Of a stretch of 64,000 bases of DNA, positions 8,441 through 15,567 are shown piece by piece. Below the pieces are notes generated by a model. That model searched no databases, was not told where the DNA came from, and saw only the letters and a list, made by a program, of their open reading frames with translations. The translations under genes were made by a program, and so were the position numbers. This DNA comes from Thermocrinis minervae (GTDB taxonomy: Bacteria; Aquificota; Aquificia; Aquificales; Aquificaceae): positions 62,001-126,000 of the forward strand of contig NZ_LT670846.1 in assembly GCF_900142435.1 (NCBI RefSeq), read 5' to 3'. Numbering within the stretch: position 1 is the stretch's first letter; the number at the start of each line of letters is the position of its first letter.

Positions 8441-9366
8441 CAGCTAAGATAGTCTTTTAGATGCTTTTTGATAGCCATATTTCTAAGCTTTCTAAGGGCT
8501 CTGGTCTCGAGCTGTCTTACGCGTTCCCGTGAGATGTTTAATATCTCTCCTATTTCCCTCAGAGTCTTTGGCTCTTCTCCCCTCAGACCAAACCTGAGCT
8601 CTATAACTCTCCTTTCCTTCTCTGGAAGCTTATCTAAGAGTTCGTTTATCTCTTTCTCCAAAGTCTCCATTATTATCTTCTCTTCCACATCCTCCGTTCC
8701 ATGCTTGCTTAAAAAGTCTACAAAGAAGGTATCTTCTTCCTCTCCAACAGGTGCGTCCAAAGATAGAGGAGCTCTGTATACTTGCATATACTTTTCCACA
8801 TCCTGTGGGCTTATCTTATAACCCTCCTTCTTTATGCGTTCTTCTATCTCCTCTGGCGTAGGTTCTCTCCCAAGCTCCTTAGAGAGTTCTTTATGAACTA
8901 CCTCACGTGTGTACTCGTAAGCTACCTCCTCAGGAGTTGGTTCGCGCTCAAGTAGTCTGTAAAGTCTGCTGTAGATACTGTTTATCCTGTTTATAAGGTG
9001 GGCCTGCTTTAAAGGTATGCGTACAGCACCTGTCTGCTGTGCCAAGGCCTGCATTATGGCCTGCCTTATCCACCATACTGCGTATGATATGAACTTAACG
9101 CCCCTGTCTGGGTCAAACCTCTTTGCAGCTTCTACAAGCCCTTGGTTCCCAGCTTCTATTAGCTCCGAAAGAGGTAACCCGTAGCCCGTGTACTGTTTTG
9201 CTACACTTATGACAAACCTAAGGTTAGACTCCACCAACTTCTTAAAAGCTTCCTGATCCCCTTCCTTTGCCCTTCTTGCTAACTCCTTTTCCTCCTCAGG
9301 GCTCAGGAGGGGTATGTTAGCCACCTTCTTTAAGTATTGGTTGATGATCTCTTGCTCGGCGTCCAT
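8440..9366 (-). CDS. Sigma-70 family RNA polymerase sigma factor (group 2, RpoS-like)
   Basis: This 308-residue sigma factor starts with a region 1.2 segment (INQYLKKVANIPLLSPEEE). It has a complete region 2 (NLRFVISVAKQYTGYGLPLSELIEAG; FDPDRGVKFISYAVWWIRQA), region 3, and region 4 with the helix-turn-helix LREIGEILNISRERVRQLE. It lacks the acidic region 1.1 and non-conserved insert of a housekeeping RpoD. This points to a group 2 factor such as the rpoS-annotated gene of Aquifex. It sits between htrA and truB, 4 nt after htrA, so it is co-transcribed with a periplasmic protease. Confidence 0.85.
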   Translation of the reverse strand: MDAEQEIINQYLKKVANIPLLSPEEEKELARRAKEGDQEAFKKLVESNLRFVISVAKQYTGYGLPLSELIEAGNQGLVEAAKRFDPDRGVKFISYAVWWIRQAIMQALAQQTGAVRIPLKQAHLINRINSIYSRLYRLLEREPTPEEVAYEYTREVVHKELSKELGREPTPEEIEERIKKEGYKISPQDVEKYMQVYRAPLSLDAPVGEEEDTFFVDFLSKHGTEDVEEKIIMETLEKEINELLDKLPEKERRVIELRFGLRGEEPKTLREIGEILNISRERVRQLETRALRKLRNMAIKKHLKDYLS

Positions 9367-9370
9367 GGCA

Positions 9371-10798
9371 TTACCTCAAATTTAACACAACATACATATT
9401 GCTATCTCCTCTCCTTACAAGCAAAAGCACCTTATCCTTACCGGTAGACTTTGCTTTTTCTATAGCCTGCTTAAAATCATCCACACTAGATATATTTGCG
9501 TTATTGACAGAAAGTATTATATCTCCAGGCCTAAGCCCGCTTTGATAGGCAAGACCACCAGGAGTTACTCCTGTCACCAAAACTCCCCTGACTCCTAACC
9601 TTGCCTGTTCTGTAGGTGTAAGGTCTCTTAGAGCAAGCCCTAAGTCACCACCTTCTTCACTAGCTCTGGCAGTTTCTTTTTCTTCTGGCATCTCACCAAC
9701 GCTTACCTTTACCTGGAGTTCTTTACCTTGTCTTATCACCTTCAAGACCACTTCAGTACCCGGTGTAGTTCTCATTATCCTCATCTGTAGATCTCTCACA
9801 TCTTTAACAGGCTGTCCATCCACGGCAACTATCACATCTCCTATCTGAAGGCCTGCCTTTTGAGCTGGGCTGTTTGGAGCTACTTGGGCGATTATTGCAC
9901 CTTCCTTTACTCCTATAGTCTCTGCTATATCAGGCGTAACATCTTGTATGACAACTCCTATGTATCCCCTCTGGACCTTTCCCTTTTCTATAAGCTGGCT
10001 TGCTACCCACTTAGCTAAGTTTATGGGAACGGCAAAGCCAAGGCCTTGACCTTCTGCAAGTATGGCCGTGTTTATACCTATCACCTCCCCTCTTATGTTG
10101 ACCAAAGGTCCTCCAGAATTACCTGGGTTTATAGGAGCATCCGTCTGGATAAAGCTTTCATATTGAAGTATACCTATCGACCTCTTAAGGGCAGAGATTA
10201 CACCAAATGTAACTGTTCTCTCAAGACCGTAAGGATTACCTATGGCTATGACAAGCTGGCCTACCTTCAGTTTGTCCGAATCCCCAAGCCTGGCTATCCT
10301 AGACTGTGGATTTTCTATACCTTTAGCGGATACCTCTATAACAGCTATGTCCGTTTTTGGATCAGTACCTACTATTCTAGCTTCCCTTTCAGTGTGTTCA
10401 TCCAGCTTTACCCTCAGCTTTTTAGCATTCTGCACCACGTGGTTGTTGGTAAGTATGTAGAACTTATCGCCGTGCATACCTATTATCACACCTGAGCCAA
10501 GTGACCGTCTTTCCTGTGGTATCTGGAAGGGAAAAGGTACTGGGAAAGGAAAATCCTCGTCAAAGGGTGATACTTTAACTTCCTGCGTTGCAAATATAGT
10601 AACAACAGAAGGGGAGACAGTTTCTACCAGCTCGGTAAGTTCCTTCTCAAACTCTTCCAGAACCTTGCCTTGGAAAGGAGGTGATGACTGAGACTGACGA
10701 AAGATCTCCTCAGAAACAGGCTTTGCCTTACATCCAACTATGGAAAGGGTAAAGAGAAGAAAAGCCATAAAGAGTGTCATTTTTAACCACCTCCTCAT
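9371..10798 (-). CDS. htrA: HtrA/DegP-type periplasmic serine protease, lipoprotein
   Basis: This is a quality-control protease and chaperone for misfolded envelope proteins. The chosen ATG 10798 overlaps the bioC stop as ATGA and gives a signal peptide with an Arg/Lys start. A lipobox (SIVGC) follows, so the 475-residue protein is probably membrane anchored. The trypsin-like domain has His in TNNHVVQ, Asp in DPKTDIAVIE and Ser in NPGNSGGPL, all intact. Two PDZ domains follow (VQRGYIGVVIQDV; GDLGLALRDLTP). An upstream ATG at 10813 would add five residues. Confidence 0.94.
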   Translation of the reverse strand: MRRWLKMTLFMAFLLFTLSIVGCKAKPVSEEIFRQSQSSPPFQGKVLEEFEKELTELVETVSPSVVTIFATQEVKVSPFDEDFPFPVPFPFQIPQERRSLGSGVIIGMHGDKFYILTNNHVVQNAKKLRVKLDEHTEREARIVGTDPKTDIAVIEVSAKGIENPQSRIARLGDSDKLKVGQLVIAIGNPYGLERTVTFGVISALKRSIGILQYESFIQTDAPINPGNSGGPLVNIRGEVIGINTAILAEGQGLGFAVPINLAKWVASQLIEKGKVQRGYIGVVIQDVTPDIAETIGVKEGAIIAQVAPNSPAQKAGLQIGDVIVAVDGQPVKDVRDLQMRIMRTTPGTEVVLKVIRQGKELQVKVSVGEMPEEKETARASEEGGDLGLALRDLTPTEQARLGVRGVLVTGVTPGGLAYQSGLRPGDIILSVNNANISSVDDFKQAIEKAKSTGKDKVLLLVRRGDSNMYVVLNLR

Positions 10799-11454
10799 AC
10801 TGTCACCTCGCATGAAAAGAATAATACTTTAAAAGTTGGATTGTCAACAAGCTCAACCAACCTTTCCAACTCCTTTCGTGAAGGTTTTACACTCCCAGCG
10901 CATGGATTGTAAGAAGTGCCAGTATAGTGGAAAAATTTAAGAAGGTCCCAACCTCTAAAAGGTATGGGTACCTCCATAATCATCTTAGTCCTTATCCTAA
11001 AGTGAAGCTCCAAAAGCTTTAGAAGGTGTTCAGTCTCTGGAAAAGGAAAACCAAACTGCGGAAGGCTACCTTTTACAGGGATAGAAGCCAAGAATCTTCT
11101 TCTTACAACCCTCTTTATCTCTGGAATGACTCTATCCAAGTCCATCCAATGAAGGGAGAAATTACTTATTACAGTCCCAAAGCTTTTATCTCTGAAAGGA
11201 AGCTCTTCACCCTTACCGAGAACAGCAATCCCACCCTTTTGTTTGTACACCTTTAGCATTCCTACGGCTATATCCAAGCCAACTACATCCTTTGAAAGAT
11301 CTTTCAATGTGCCCGTACCACAGCCAAGATCCAAAATAGGAGTCTCCAATTCTTCTTCCAAAGAAAGCAGCATATGGGCACACTCCCTTTGAGGAATTGC
11401 CCATTCTTCATACGTACTACTAGCTCTTGAGAATCTTGTGGACAATATACTCAT
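10795..11454 (-). CDS. bioC: Malonyl-ACP O-methyltransferase BioC (probable)
   Basis: A 219-residue SAM-dependent methyltransferase. Motif I is ILDLGCGTGTLKDL and the post-I acid is VVGLDIAVGML. The N-terminal FSRASSTYEEWAIPQRE and the later SNFSLHWMDDL-like segment (seen as SNFSLHWMDLD) resemble BioC, which methylates malonyl-ACP to start pimelate synthesis. The neighbour upstream looks like BioH, the matching methyl esterase, which strengthens the name. Its 5' end overlaps bioH by 35 nt. ATG 11499 is an alternative start but would overlap more deeply. Confidence 0.75.
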   Translation of the reverse strand: MSILSTRFSRASSTYEEWAIPQRECAHMLLSLEEELETPILDLGCGTGTLKDLSKDVVGLDIAVGMLKVYKQKGGIAVLGKGEELPFRDKSFGTVISNFSLHWMDLDRVIPEIKRVVRRRFLASIPVKGSLPQFGFPFPETEHLLKLLELHFRIRTKMIMEVPIPFRGWDLLKFFHYTGTSYNPCAGSVKPSRKELERLVELVDNPTFKVLFFSCEVTV

Positions 11455-12031
11455 ATCCTGCCGGAAAATGACCTCCTGGGAAGGTGTATAATTTAGCATC
11501 CTTCAGTAGATTGTAAAGAGAAAGCATACATCTTATGGGAACAATAGGATCATAAGAACCATGCAACAGATAAACCTCGGCTCTTATGTATGGCAGATGC
11601 TTCCGAAGGTCAAGCTCCACATAATCCTTAAGCATGGCTTCAAGAACATCCAAAGAAACAGAATCTTGGAACTCTCCGTAAGCCCTTCTCCTGAACTCGG
11701 ACAGAAAGGCTTCCCTTTCTTTCTTTAGTCTTAAGAAGAATCCCCTTATTTCCTTTTTATCCCAGCATTCTCCAAAGTATGCAGTAGCACCTATCAAGAT
11801 AAGCCTTTTTACCTTTTGAGGAAAGAGCAAAGCTATAAGCATACTAAGGGAAGCTCCTAACGACCAACCAACCAACACAGAGTTTCTGTTCAACGATAGG
11901 CCTATCCTTGTAGCTAAATCATAAAAGTCCTTATACTCAGCGTTGCCTTTGCCATGACCAGGAAGGTCAAGTTTATGACCTACAAAACCATAAAAGACCT
12001 TGGAGGAAAAACCCCATCCGTGGATAAAGTA
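11420..12031 (-). CDS. bioH: Pimeloyl-ACP methyl ester esterase BioH-like hydrolase; start codon unclear
   Basis: An alpha/beta hydrolase of about 203 residues. The oxyanion motif HGWGFSSKVF is at its N-terminus, the nucleophile elbow is GWSLGAS, the acid follows HGSYDP and the catalytic His is in GGHFPAGYEYI. HGWG and GWSLG are typical of BioH, which frees pimeloyl-ACP from its methyl ester; bioC follows. Oddity: between the tRNA-Arg 3' end and HGWG there is no in-frame ATG, GTG or TTG. The frame stays open through both tRNA genes to a GTG at 12163, which cannot be a sensible start. The listed 5' limit is the first codon after the tRNA. Confidence 0.72.
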   Translation of the reverse strand, partial: YFIHGWGFSSKVFYGFVGHKLDLPGHGKGNAEYKDFYDLATRIGLSLNRNSVLVGWSLGASLSMLIALLFPQKVKRLILIGATAYFGECWDKKEIRGFFLRLKKEREAFLSEFRRRAYGEFQDSVSLDVLEAMLKDYVELDLRKHLPYIRAEVYLLHGSYDPIVPIRCMLSLYNLLKDAKLYTFPGGHFPAGYEYIVHKILKS

Positions 12032-12105
12032 CGGGTCCGGAGGGACTCGAACCCCCGACCTGGGGATTAGAAATCCCCTGCTCTGTCCAGCTGAGCTACG
12101 GACCC
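12032..12105 (-). tRNA. tRNA-Arg (anticodon UCU)
   Basis: A full cloverleaf: acceptor GGGTCCG/CGGACCC, anticodon loop TTTCTAA with TCT, T arm GGTTCGAGTCC, discriminator G. CCA is not encoded. Its 5' base (12105) directly follows the last base of the upstream tRNA-Pro (12106), so there is no spacer. The bioH reading frame continues into it. Confidence 0.95.
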
Positions 12106-12178
12106 TCGGGGCGACAGGACTTGAACCTGCGACCCCCGGCTCCCAAAGCCGGTGCTCTACCACCTGAGCTACACCCCG
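12106..12178 (-). tRNA. tRNA-Pro (anticodon UGG)
   Basis: Acceptor CGGGGTG pairs with CGCCCCG, with one G-U pair. The anticodon loop is TTTGGGA with TGG, the T arm GGTTCAAGTCC and the discriminator A. CCA is not encoded. It is the first transcribed gene after the promoter region at 12190-12215 and abuts tRNA-Arg with zero spacing. Confidence 0.95.
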
Positions 12179-12189
12179 TATATAGATAT

Positions 12190-12215
12190 TTTATACCAGA
12201 CACGTTGAGAATCAA
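12190..12215 (-). promoter_or_regulatory. Promoter of the tRNA-Pro/tRNA-Arg/bioH operon
   Basis: On the minus strand TGGTATAAA forms an extended -10 (hexamer at 12195-12190), with TTGATT at 12215-12210 as a possible -35, 14 bp away. A perfect 5-bp inverted repeat GTTGA/TCAAC (12204-12216) overlaps the -35. The start point falls a few bases before the tRNA-Pro 5' end. Confidence 0.5.
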
Positions 12216-12242
12216 CATTCCCCTCTAAAAGAAGGCTTTACT

Positions 12243-13412
12243 TTACATTCCTGGTAACCTTGGAATTTTGCCAAGCTTTGATAGTTTATAGTAAACACCC
12301 CAACCTTTTTTCATCCAATGACCTATTATGGGTAAAGGTATTAACATCGCTCTTTTATTATCCCTATAGGCAAGCGCGCCTCCGTTTCCCATATCCATTA
12401 AACACAAGATGTTAATATGCTCTACATACGTTTTGGGATTTCCTTTTTCTAAACCTTCTCTTAAAGCTATGTTAAATGCTGTATTTCTTGCCATTACTTC
12501 AGCTATATGTCCTTGTTTTGCTTTCCATTCTGGACCTTCTAATGCTACACAATCGCCTATGGCATATATATTCTCACAATCTTTTACTCTGTTATCCCTT
12601 TCAATAAGAATAAATCCGGCTTCCGTTTTCGGTAAATTACCATTTTTTATAGCTGTATGTCCTTCTCCAGCAGGTACAAACAAAGTTAGGTCACTATCTA
12701 TCTTTGTTCCATCCTCAAAAACAATACCATCAGGTAAAAACTCAACGATCTTTTTGCCAGTTATAGATTTTATATTCAATCTTTTAAACATCATATCCAT
12801 CATTTTTAAAGCTGTTTCACCAAGTCTCTCACCTGGTTTTGGCATTGGTGCAAAAAATATTAGCTCAAAATTATCCCTTACTTTTAACTTTCTCAAGTAA
12901 TGATCAACATTAAATAAGATTTCAAATACTGGACCTCCTCTAACAGCCTCTTTAGCTTTAGGATTTCCGCCGAAACCAAACGCAAGCTTTCCAGATCTTT
13001 TAGTATTTATTATTTCATTCAACTTCTCTGTGTATGAGATAATTTCTTGAGGATTACCACATATGGAGTAGGTATATTCTAGACCTTTATGCTTTAATTT
13101 TTCTTGACCGATAGCTACAATTAGGTAATCAAAATCTTTTCTTTCTCCACCTTTTTCTAGTATAAAACCATCTTTATTCACTTCAATAACTTTATCCTTT
13201 ATGAATTTAAAACCATGAACTCTTGAAAGTTCTTCTATAGGTATTATCACATCGTTGAAGTTTTTCTCTCTTGTAGGCAACCAAATAGATATGGGATATA
13301 TAAACAAGTAATCTCTATCCGAGATTAACTCAACATCAAAGTTATACTTTCTCAAGAATATGGCAGCTTCTATGCCAGCTATTCCACCACCCAAAACAAC
13401 TATCTTCTTCAT
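12243..13412 (-). CDS. Sulfide:quinone oxidoreductase-family flavoprotein
   Basis: A 389-residue FAD enzyme of the SQR/FCC family, probably oxidising sulfide and passing electrons to quinone at the membrane. The FAD motif is VVLGGGIAGIEAA at the N-terminus, a second Rossmann half follows, and YAIGDCVAL is the second FAD contact. An amphipathic/hydrophobic C-terminus (LIPLPIIGHWMKKGWGVYYK) could bind the membrane. Cys118 and Cys337 fit two of the three classical SQR cysteines. The central one, normally in a CxGPxxE-like motif, is Gly here (RGGPVFEI, about 158-165), so it is not a standard type I SQR. It is visibly more AT-rich than its neighbours. Confidence 0.78.
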   Translation of the reverse strand: MKKIVVLGGGIAGIEAAIFLRKYNFDVELISDRDYLFIYPISIWLPTREKNFNDVIIPIEELSRVHGFKFIKDKVIEVNKDGFILEKGGERKDFDYLIVAIGQEKLKHKGLEYTYSICGNPQEIISYTEKLNEIINTKRSGKLAFGFGGNPKAKEAVRGGPVFEILFNVDHYLRKLKVRDNFELIFFAPMPKPGERLGETALKMMDMMFKRLNIKSITGKKIVEFLPDGIVFEDGTKIDSDLTLFVPAGEGHTAIKNGNLPKTEAGFILIERDNRVKDCENIYAIGDCVALEGPEWKAKQGHIAEVMARNTAFNIALREGLEKGNPKTYVEHINILCLMDMGNGGALAYRDNKRAMLIPLPIIGHWMKKGWGVYYKLSKLGKIPRLPGM

Positions 13413-13612
13413 TGCTTCAAACCTCCTATGTGAGGAATAAAAGAATCTTTAATAAAATTATATGTGTTTTCTATAAAAGTCCAGTCTTTATCTTTTAACT
13501 TTGCAAGGTTAAAAACTTAGATATATTCGACAAACAGTTAGAACTTGGAAAACAGATTTAAAAATGGTACTTTTGCCGCTTCTCGATATCTAGAAAGAGA
13601 AATGCGGTTTAG

Positions 13613-13640
13613 ACTAATATTTATTAGGACTAATATTTAG
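13613..13640 (+). promoter_or_regulatory. Palindromic operator-like repeats upstream of the RHH gene
   Basis: ACTAATATTTA occurs twice, at 13613-13623 and 13629-13639, 16 bp apart. Within these lie two perfect palindromes, CTAATA-TT-TATTAG (13614-13627) and CTAA-TAT-TTAG (13630-13640). The second runs into the ribosome-binding site AGGAGGG. This is the layout expected of an autoregulated ribbon-helix-helix operator. Confidence 0.55.
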
Positions 13641-13651
13641 GAGGGTTGAGC

Positions 13652-13846
13652 TTGAAGAAGAGAAAGTCCAAGAAAAGAAAAAAGAAACCATCTAAAGACC
13701 TCATAAAGACAACTATTAGCCTGCCTTTAAACCTGTGGAAGGAACTAAAGCTGGAAAGTATAGAAAAGAGAAAAACGCTTGGAGAGTTAATAACTGAAAA
13801 GCTAAAGAGATTAGAAAGACTGGAAAAGAAAGCGAGGCTTATTTAA
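13652..13846 (+). CDS. Small basic ribbon-helix-helix DNA-binding protein
   Basis: A 64-residue protein with a Lys/Arg-rich tail (KKRKSKKRKKK) followed by a CopG/Arc-like pattern. The beta strand is IKTTISLPLNLW, then helix ELKLESIEKRKTLGELI and a second helix TEKLKRLERLEKK. TTG 13652 is preferred: AGGAGGG (13639-13645) is 6 nt upstream, while the earlier TTG at 13646 directly abuts the site. Its 3' end overlaps cas2 on the other strand by 4 nt. The palindromes just upstream suggest self-repression. It could also act on the cas operon, but nothing in the sequence proves that. Confidence 0.65.
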   Translation: MKKRKSKKRKKKPSKDLIKTTISLPLNLWKELKLESIEKRKTLGELITEKLKRLERLEKKARLI

Positions 13847-14124
13847 ATTAAATTGTCCGTAGGGTCTGAAGAATTGGTGATTATCTCCCTTCTGTAATGA
13901 AAACTTTCCTCAAAAGTGTATATGATCACAGAATCCTTATACAAGTCTACCACTTGTAATATTTCATACTTTAACCTTTCTAAAGAAGACTGGGTTATAT
14001 TCCCCTCAAAAACAGACTTCTGTATATGATGTAGGTATTTTTTGGCTATCTTTCTAACTTTGTTGAGCCTTTTTTGACCCTCGGGATCATCCGTAGCAAC
14101 ATCGTAGACCATTATGACTCTCAT
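13843..14124 (-). CDS. cas2: CRISPR-associated Cas2
   Basis: Cas2 is the dimeric core of the spacer-integration complex. The 93-residue protein starts MRVIMVYDVATDDPEGQKRL, with the conserved Asp at residue 8. HIQKSVFEGNIT and a second strand VIIYTF complete the ferredoxin-like fold. It is the last gene of the cas operon; its ATG overlaps cas1 by 4 nt. Confidence 0.96.
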   Translation of the reverse strand: MRVIMVYDVATDDPEGQKRLNKVRKIAKKYLHHIQKSVFEGNITQSSLERLKYEILQVVDLYKDSVIIYTFEESFHYRREIITNSSDPTDNLI

Positions 14125-15071
14125 ACCAAGCTTCCATAGTAGAGAGGAGCGTAGACTTCTTCCTCTAGAAGGTGCCTTATAAGCTTGAAGAGCTCAATTC
14201 TTATGAGCTCTCTGTGAGATACGTTCCGTTTTAGCTTTCTGTGTCTTACTGTGCTCTCTAAAAGATTATCAAACTCCTTGACAAACATCCTTCTACCTTC
14301 AGGATTTAGATAAGTCATGTTAAGGTCATGGTTGAAGTGTTCTATAGTTATTTTGTTGCTCTTTAAAAGTTTGATTATAAGCATATCTGATAGGATGGGT
14401 TTGAAAACTTCTGCTACATCTAATGCCAAAGAAAACCTCTTAGTAGACGGCTCGTGGAGATAGCTTATGGTGGGGTTTAGGTGAGTGTAGTATATCTCAC
14501 CAAGAACCTTAGCGTAAACTAAGGAGTTTGCAAAGGAAATGAGTGCGTTTAAGGGGTTGTGTGGCGGTCTTTTTGTCCTTCTCTCGAGCTCAAGTCCTAC
14601 CTCTTGGGAAAGCTTCTCGTAACATAGCTTTCTAAAAGCTCCTTCTACCTGCATTACTTCAGCTATACTTTTTGCATCATTTAGCTTTTGTATGTAGCTT
14701 TGAGAGTCTAGGGAGTACACCCAAGATAGGTTCCTTATGCTTCCTTCTACGAAAGCTTTAGCCAGATATAACCTTTTACGTTCCTGAAGATAGTGTTCAG
14801 CTTGCTTTACCAAGAGATAACCAGAAACGTGCGTTTCCCTTGGATAGTAACTACCCATATAGTAACCATAGTAGCTAAAAACATGAAGACATACACCTTT
14901 CTCAGATAAAAACTTTAAAAGCTTAGTATTCAAGGAAAGCTCACATATGACAAATATCTCATCAACGTCTTCTATGGGGATTTCTTTTCTTGCGTTTGAG
15001 TTTTCAAAGAGAAGAGAGTTTTCATGTCGCGAAAGGAAGCCATCGCTCAGTAGGTAATAAACCCTACCCAT
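14121..15071 (-). CDS. cas1: CRISPR-associated Cas1 integrase, type I-B class
   Basis: Cas1 is the metal-dependent integrase that inserts new spacers. From ATG 15071 the protein is 316 residues and begins MGRVYYLLSDGFLSR, the usual N-terminus for type I-B Cas1. The catalytic Glu lies in VEGAFRKLCYE (about residue 143). The catalytic His lies in YLHEPSTKRFSL (about 206), with the acidic residue shortly after in LDVAEVFKP. An ATG at 15092 would add seven residues inside cas4 without family support. It overlaps cas4 and cas2, giving the order cas4-cas1-cas2. Confidence 0.96.
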   Translation of the reverse strand: MGRVYYLLSDGFLSRHENSLLFENSNARKEIPIEDVDEIFVICELSLNTKLLKFLSEKGVCLHVFSYYGYYMGSYYPRETHVSGYLLVKQAEHYLQERKRLYLAKAFVEGSIRNLSWVYSLDSQSYIQKLNDAKSIAEVMQVEGAFRKLCYEKLSQEVGLELERRTKRPPHNPLNALISFANSLVYAKVLGEIYYTHLNPTISYLHEPSTKRFSLALDVAEVFKPILSDMLIIKLLKSNKITIEHFNHDLNMTYLNPEGRRMFVKEFDNLLESTVRHRKLKRNVSHRELIRIELFKLIRHLLEEEVYAPLYYGSLV

Positions 15072-15567
15072 AGCAGAACTCTTCGTAGGCACACTTTTTA
15101 CAGTAGGGCTTTACCTCTAAAGGTGGGGGCTTTGGCATAGAGAGTATTTTCTCTATACCCTCTAATATCTTTTTTAACTCTTCCTGATCCTCTTCCGAGA
15201 AGTACACCCTCAGGACCTTTCTTTGTTTTGGGTAGTGAAGTATACCGTAAGAGACCTTTACCGACATATTACTCAGATAGTACATGTAATACTTGACTTG
15301 CCAAATGTGAGCTTCCTCCAAAGCCCTTGAGAGTTTTATCTCATGCACTACCAAACCTTCCTCTGTAGTGTAAAAGTCTATGCTTACGTTTTCATCCGAA
15401 TAGTCTTCTTCATCCTTAAAGCTTGTCTCATCTAAGAATTTTCCTAGGCTTACTCTTTCCGAAAAGTGCTCCATAGAAATGCCCTTTGAAAAAAGCCACA
15501 ACTTTCTTTTACATACCACGTAATAAACTACCTGTATGCCTTTAAACTTTAGCTCTTTTAAGTTCAA
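15064..15567 (-). CDS. cas4: CRISPR-associated Cas4 nuclease
   Basis: Cas4 is an iron-sulfur RecB-like nuclease that trims prespacers and checks the PAM. The 167-residue protein has Cys19 (VVCKRKLWLFSKG) near the N-terminus, the nuclease strand VVHEIKLSRALEE, and the C-terminal cluster YCKKCAYEEFC. This gives the four cysteines expected for a 4Fe-4S cluster. Its ATG overlaps the cas3 stop as ATGA. Confidence 0.93.
   Translation of the reverse strand: MNLKELKFKGIQVVYYVVCKRKLWLFSKGISMEHFSERVSLGKFLDETSFKDEEDYSDENVSIDFYTTEEGLVVHEIKLSRALEEAHIWQVKYYMYYLSNMSVKVSYGILHYPKQRKVLRVYFSEEDQEELKKILEGIEKILSMPKPPPLEVKPYCKKCAYEEFCYG

Noticed and set aside
10046-10495. Plus-strand open frame of 149 codons across htrA
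   Set aside because: It is a shadow of the htrA protease domain, with no recognisable motif and no ribosome-binding site.
12032-12163. N-terminal extension of the BioH protein from GTG 12163
   Set aside because: This stretch is the two tRNA genes; the extra residues are just tRNA sequence read in frame.
13646-13651. TTG 13646 as start of the ribbon-helix-helix gene
   Set aside because: It directly touches the AGGAGGG site, leaving no spacing; TTG 13652 has 6 nt.
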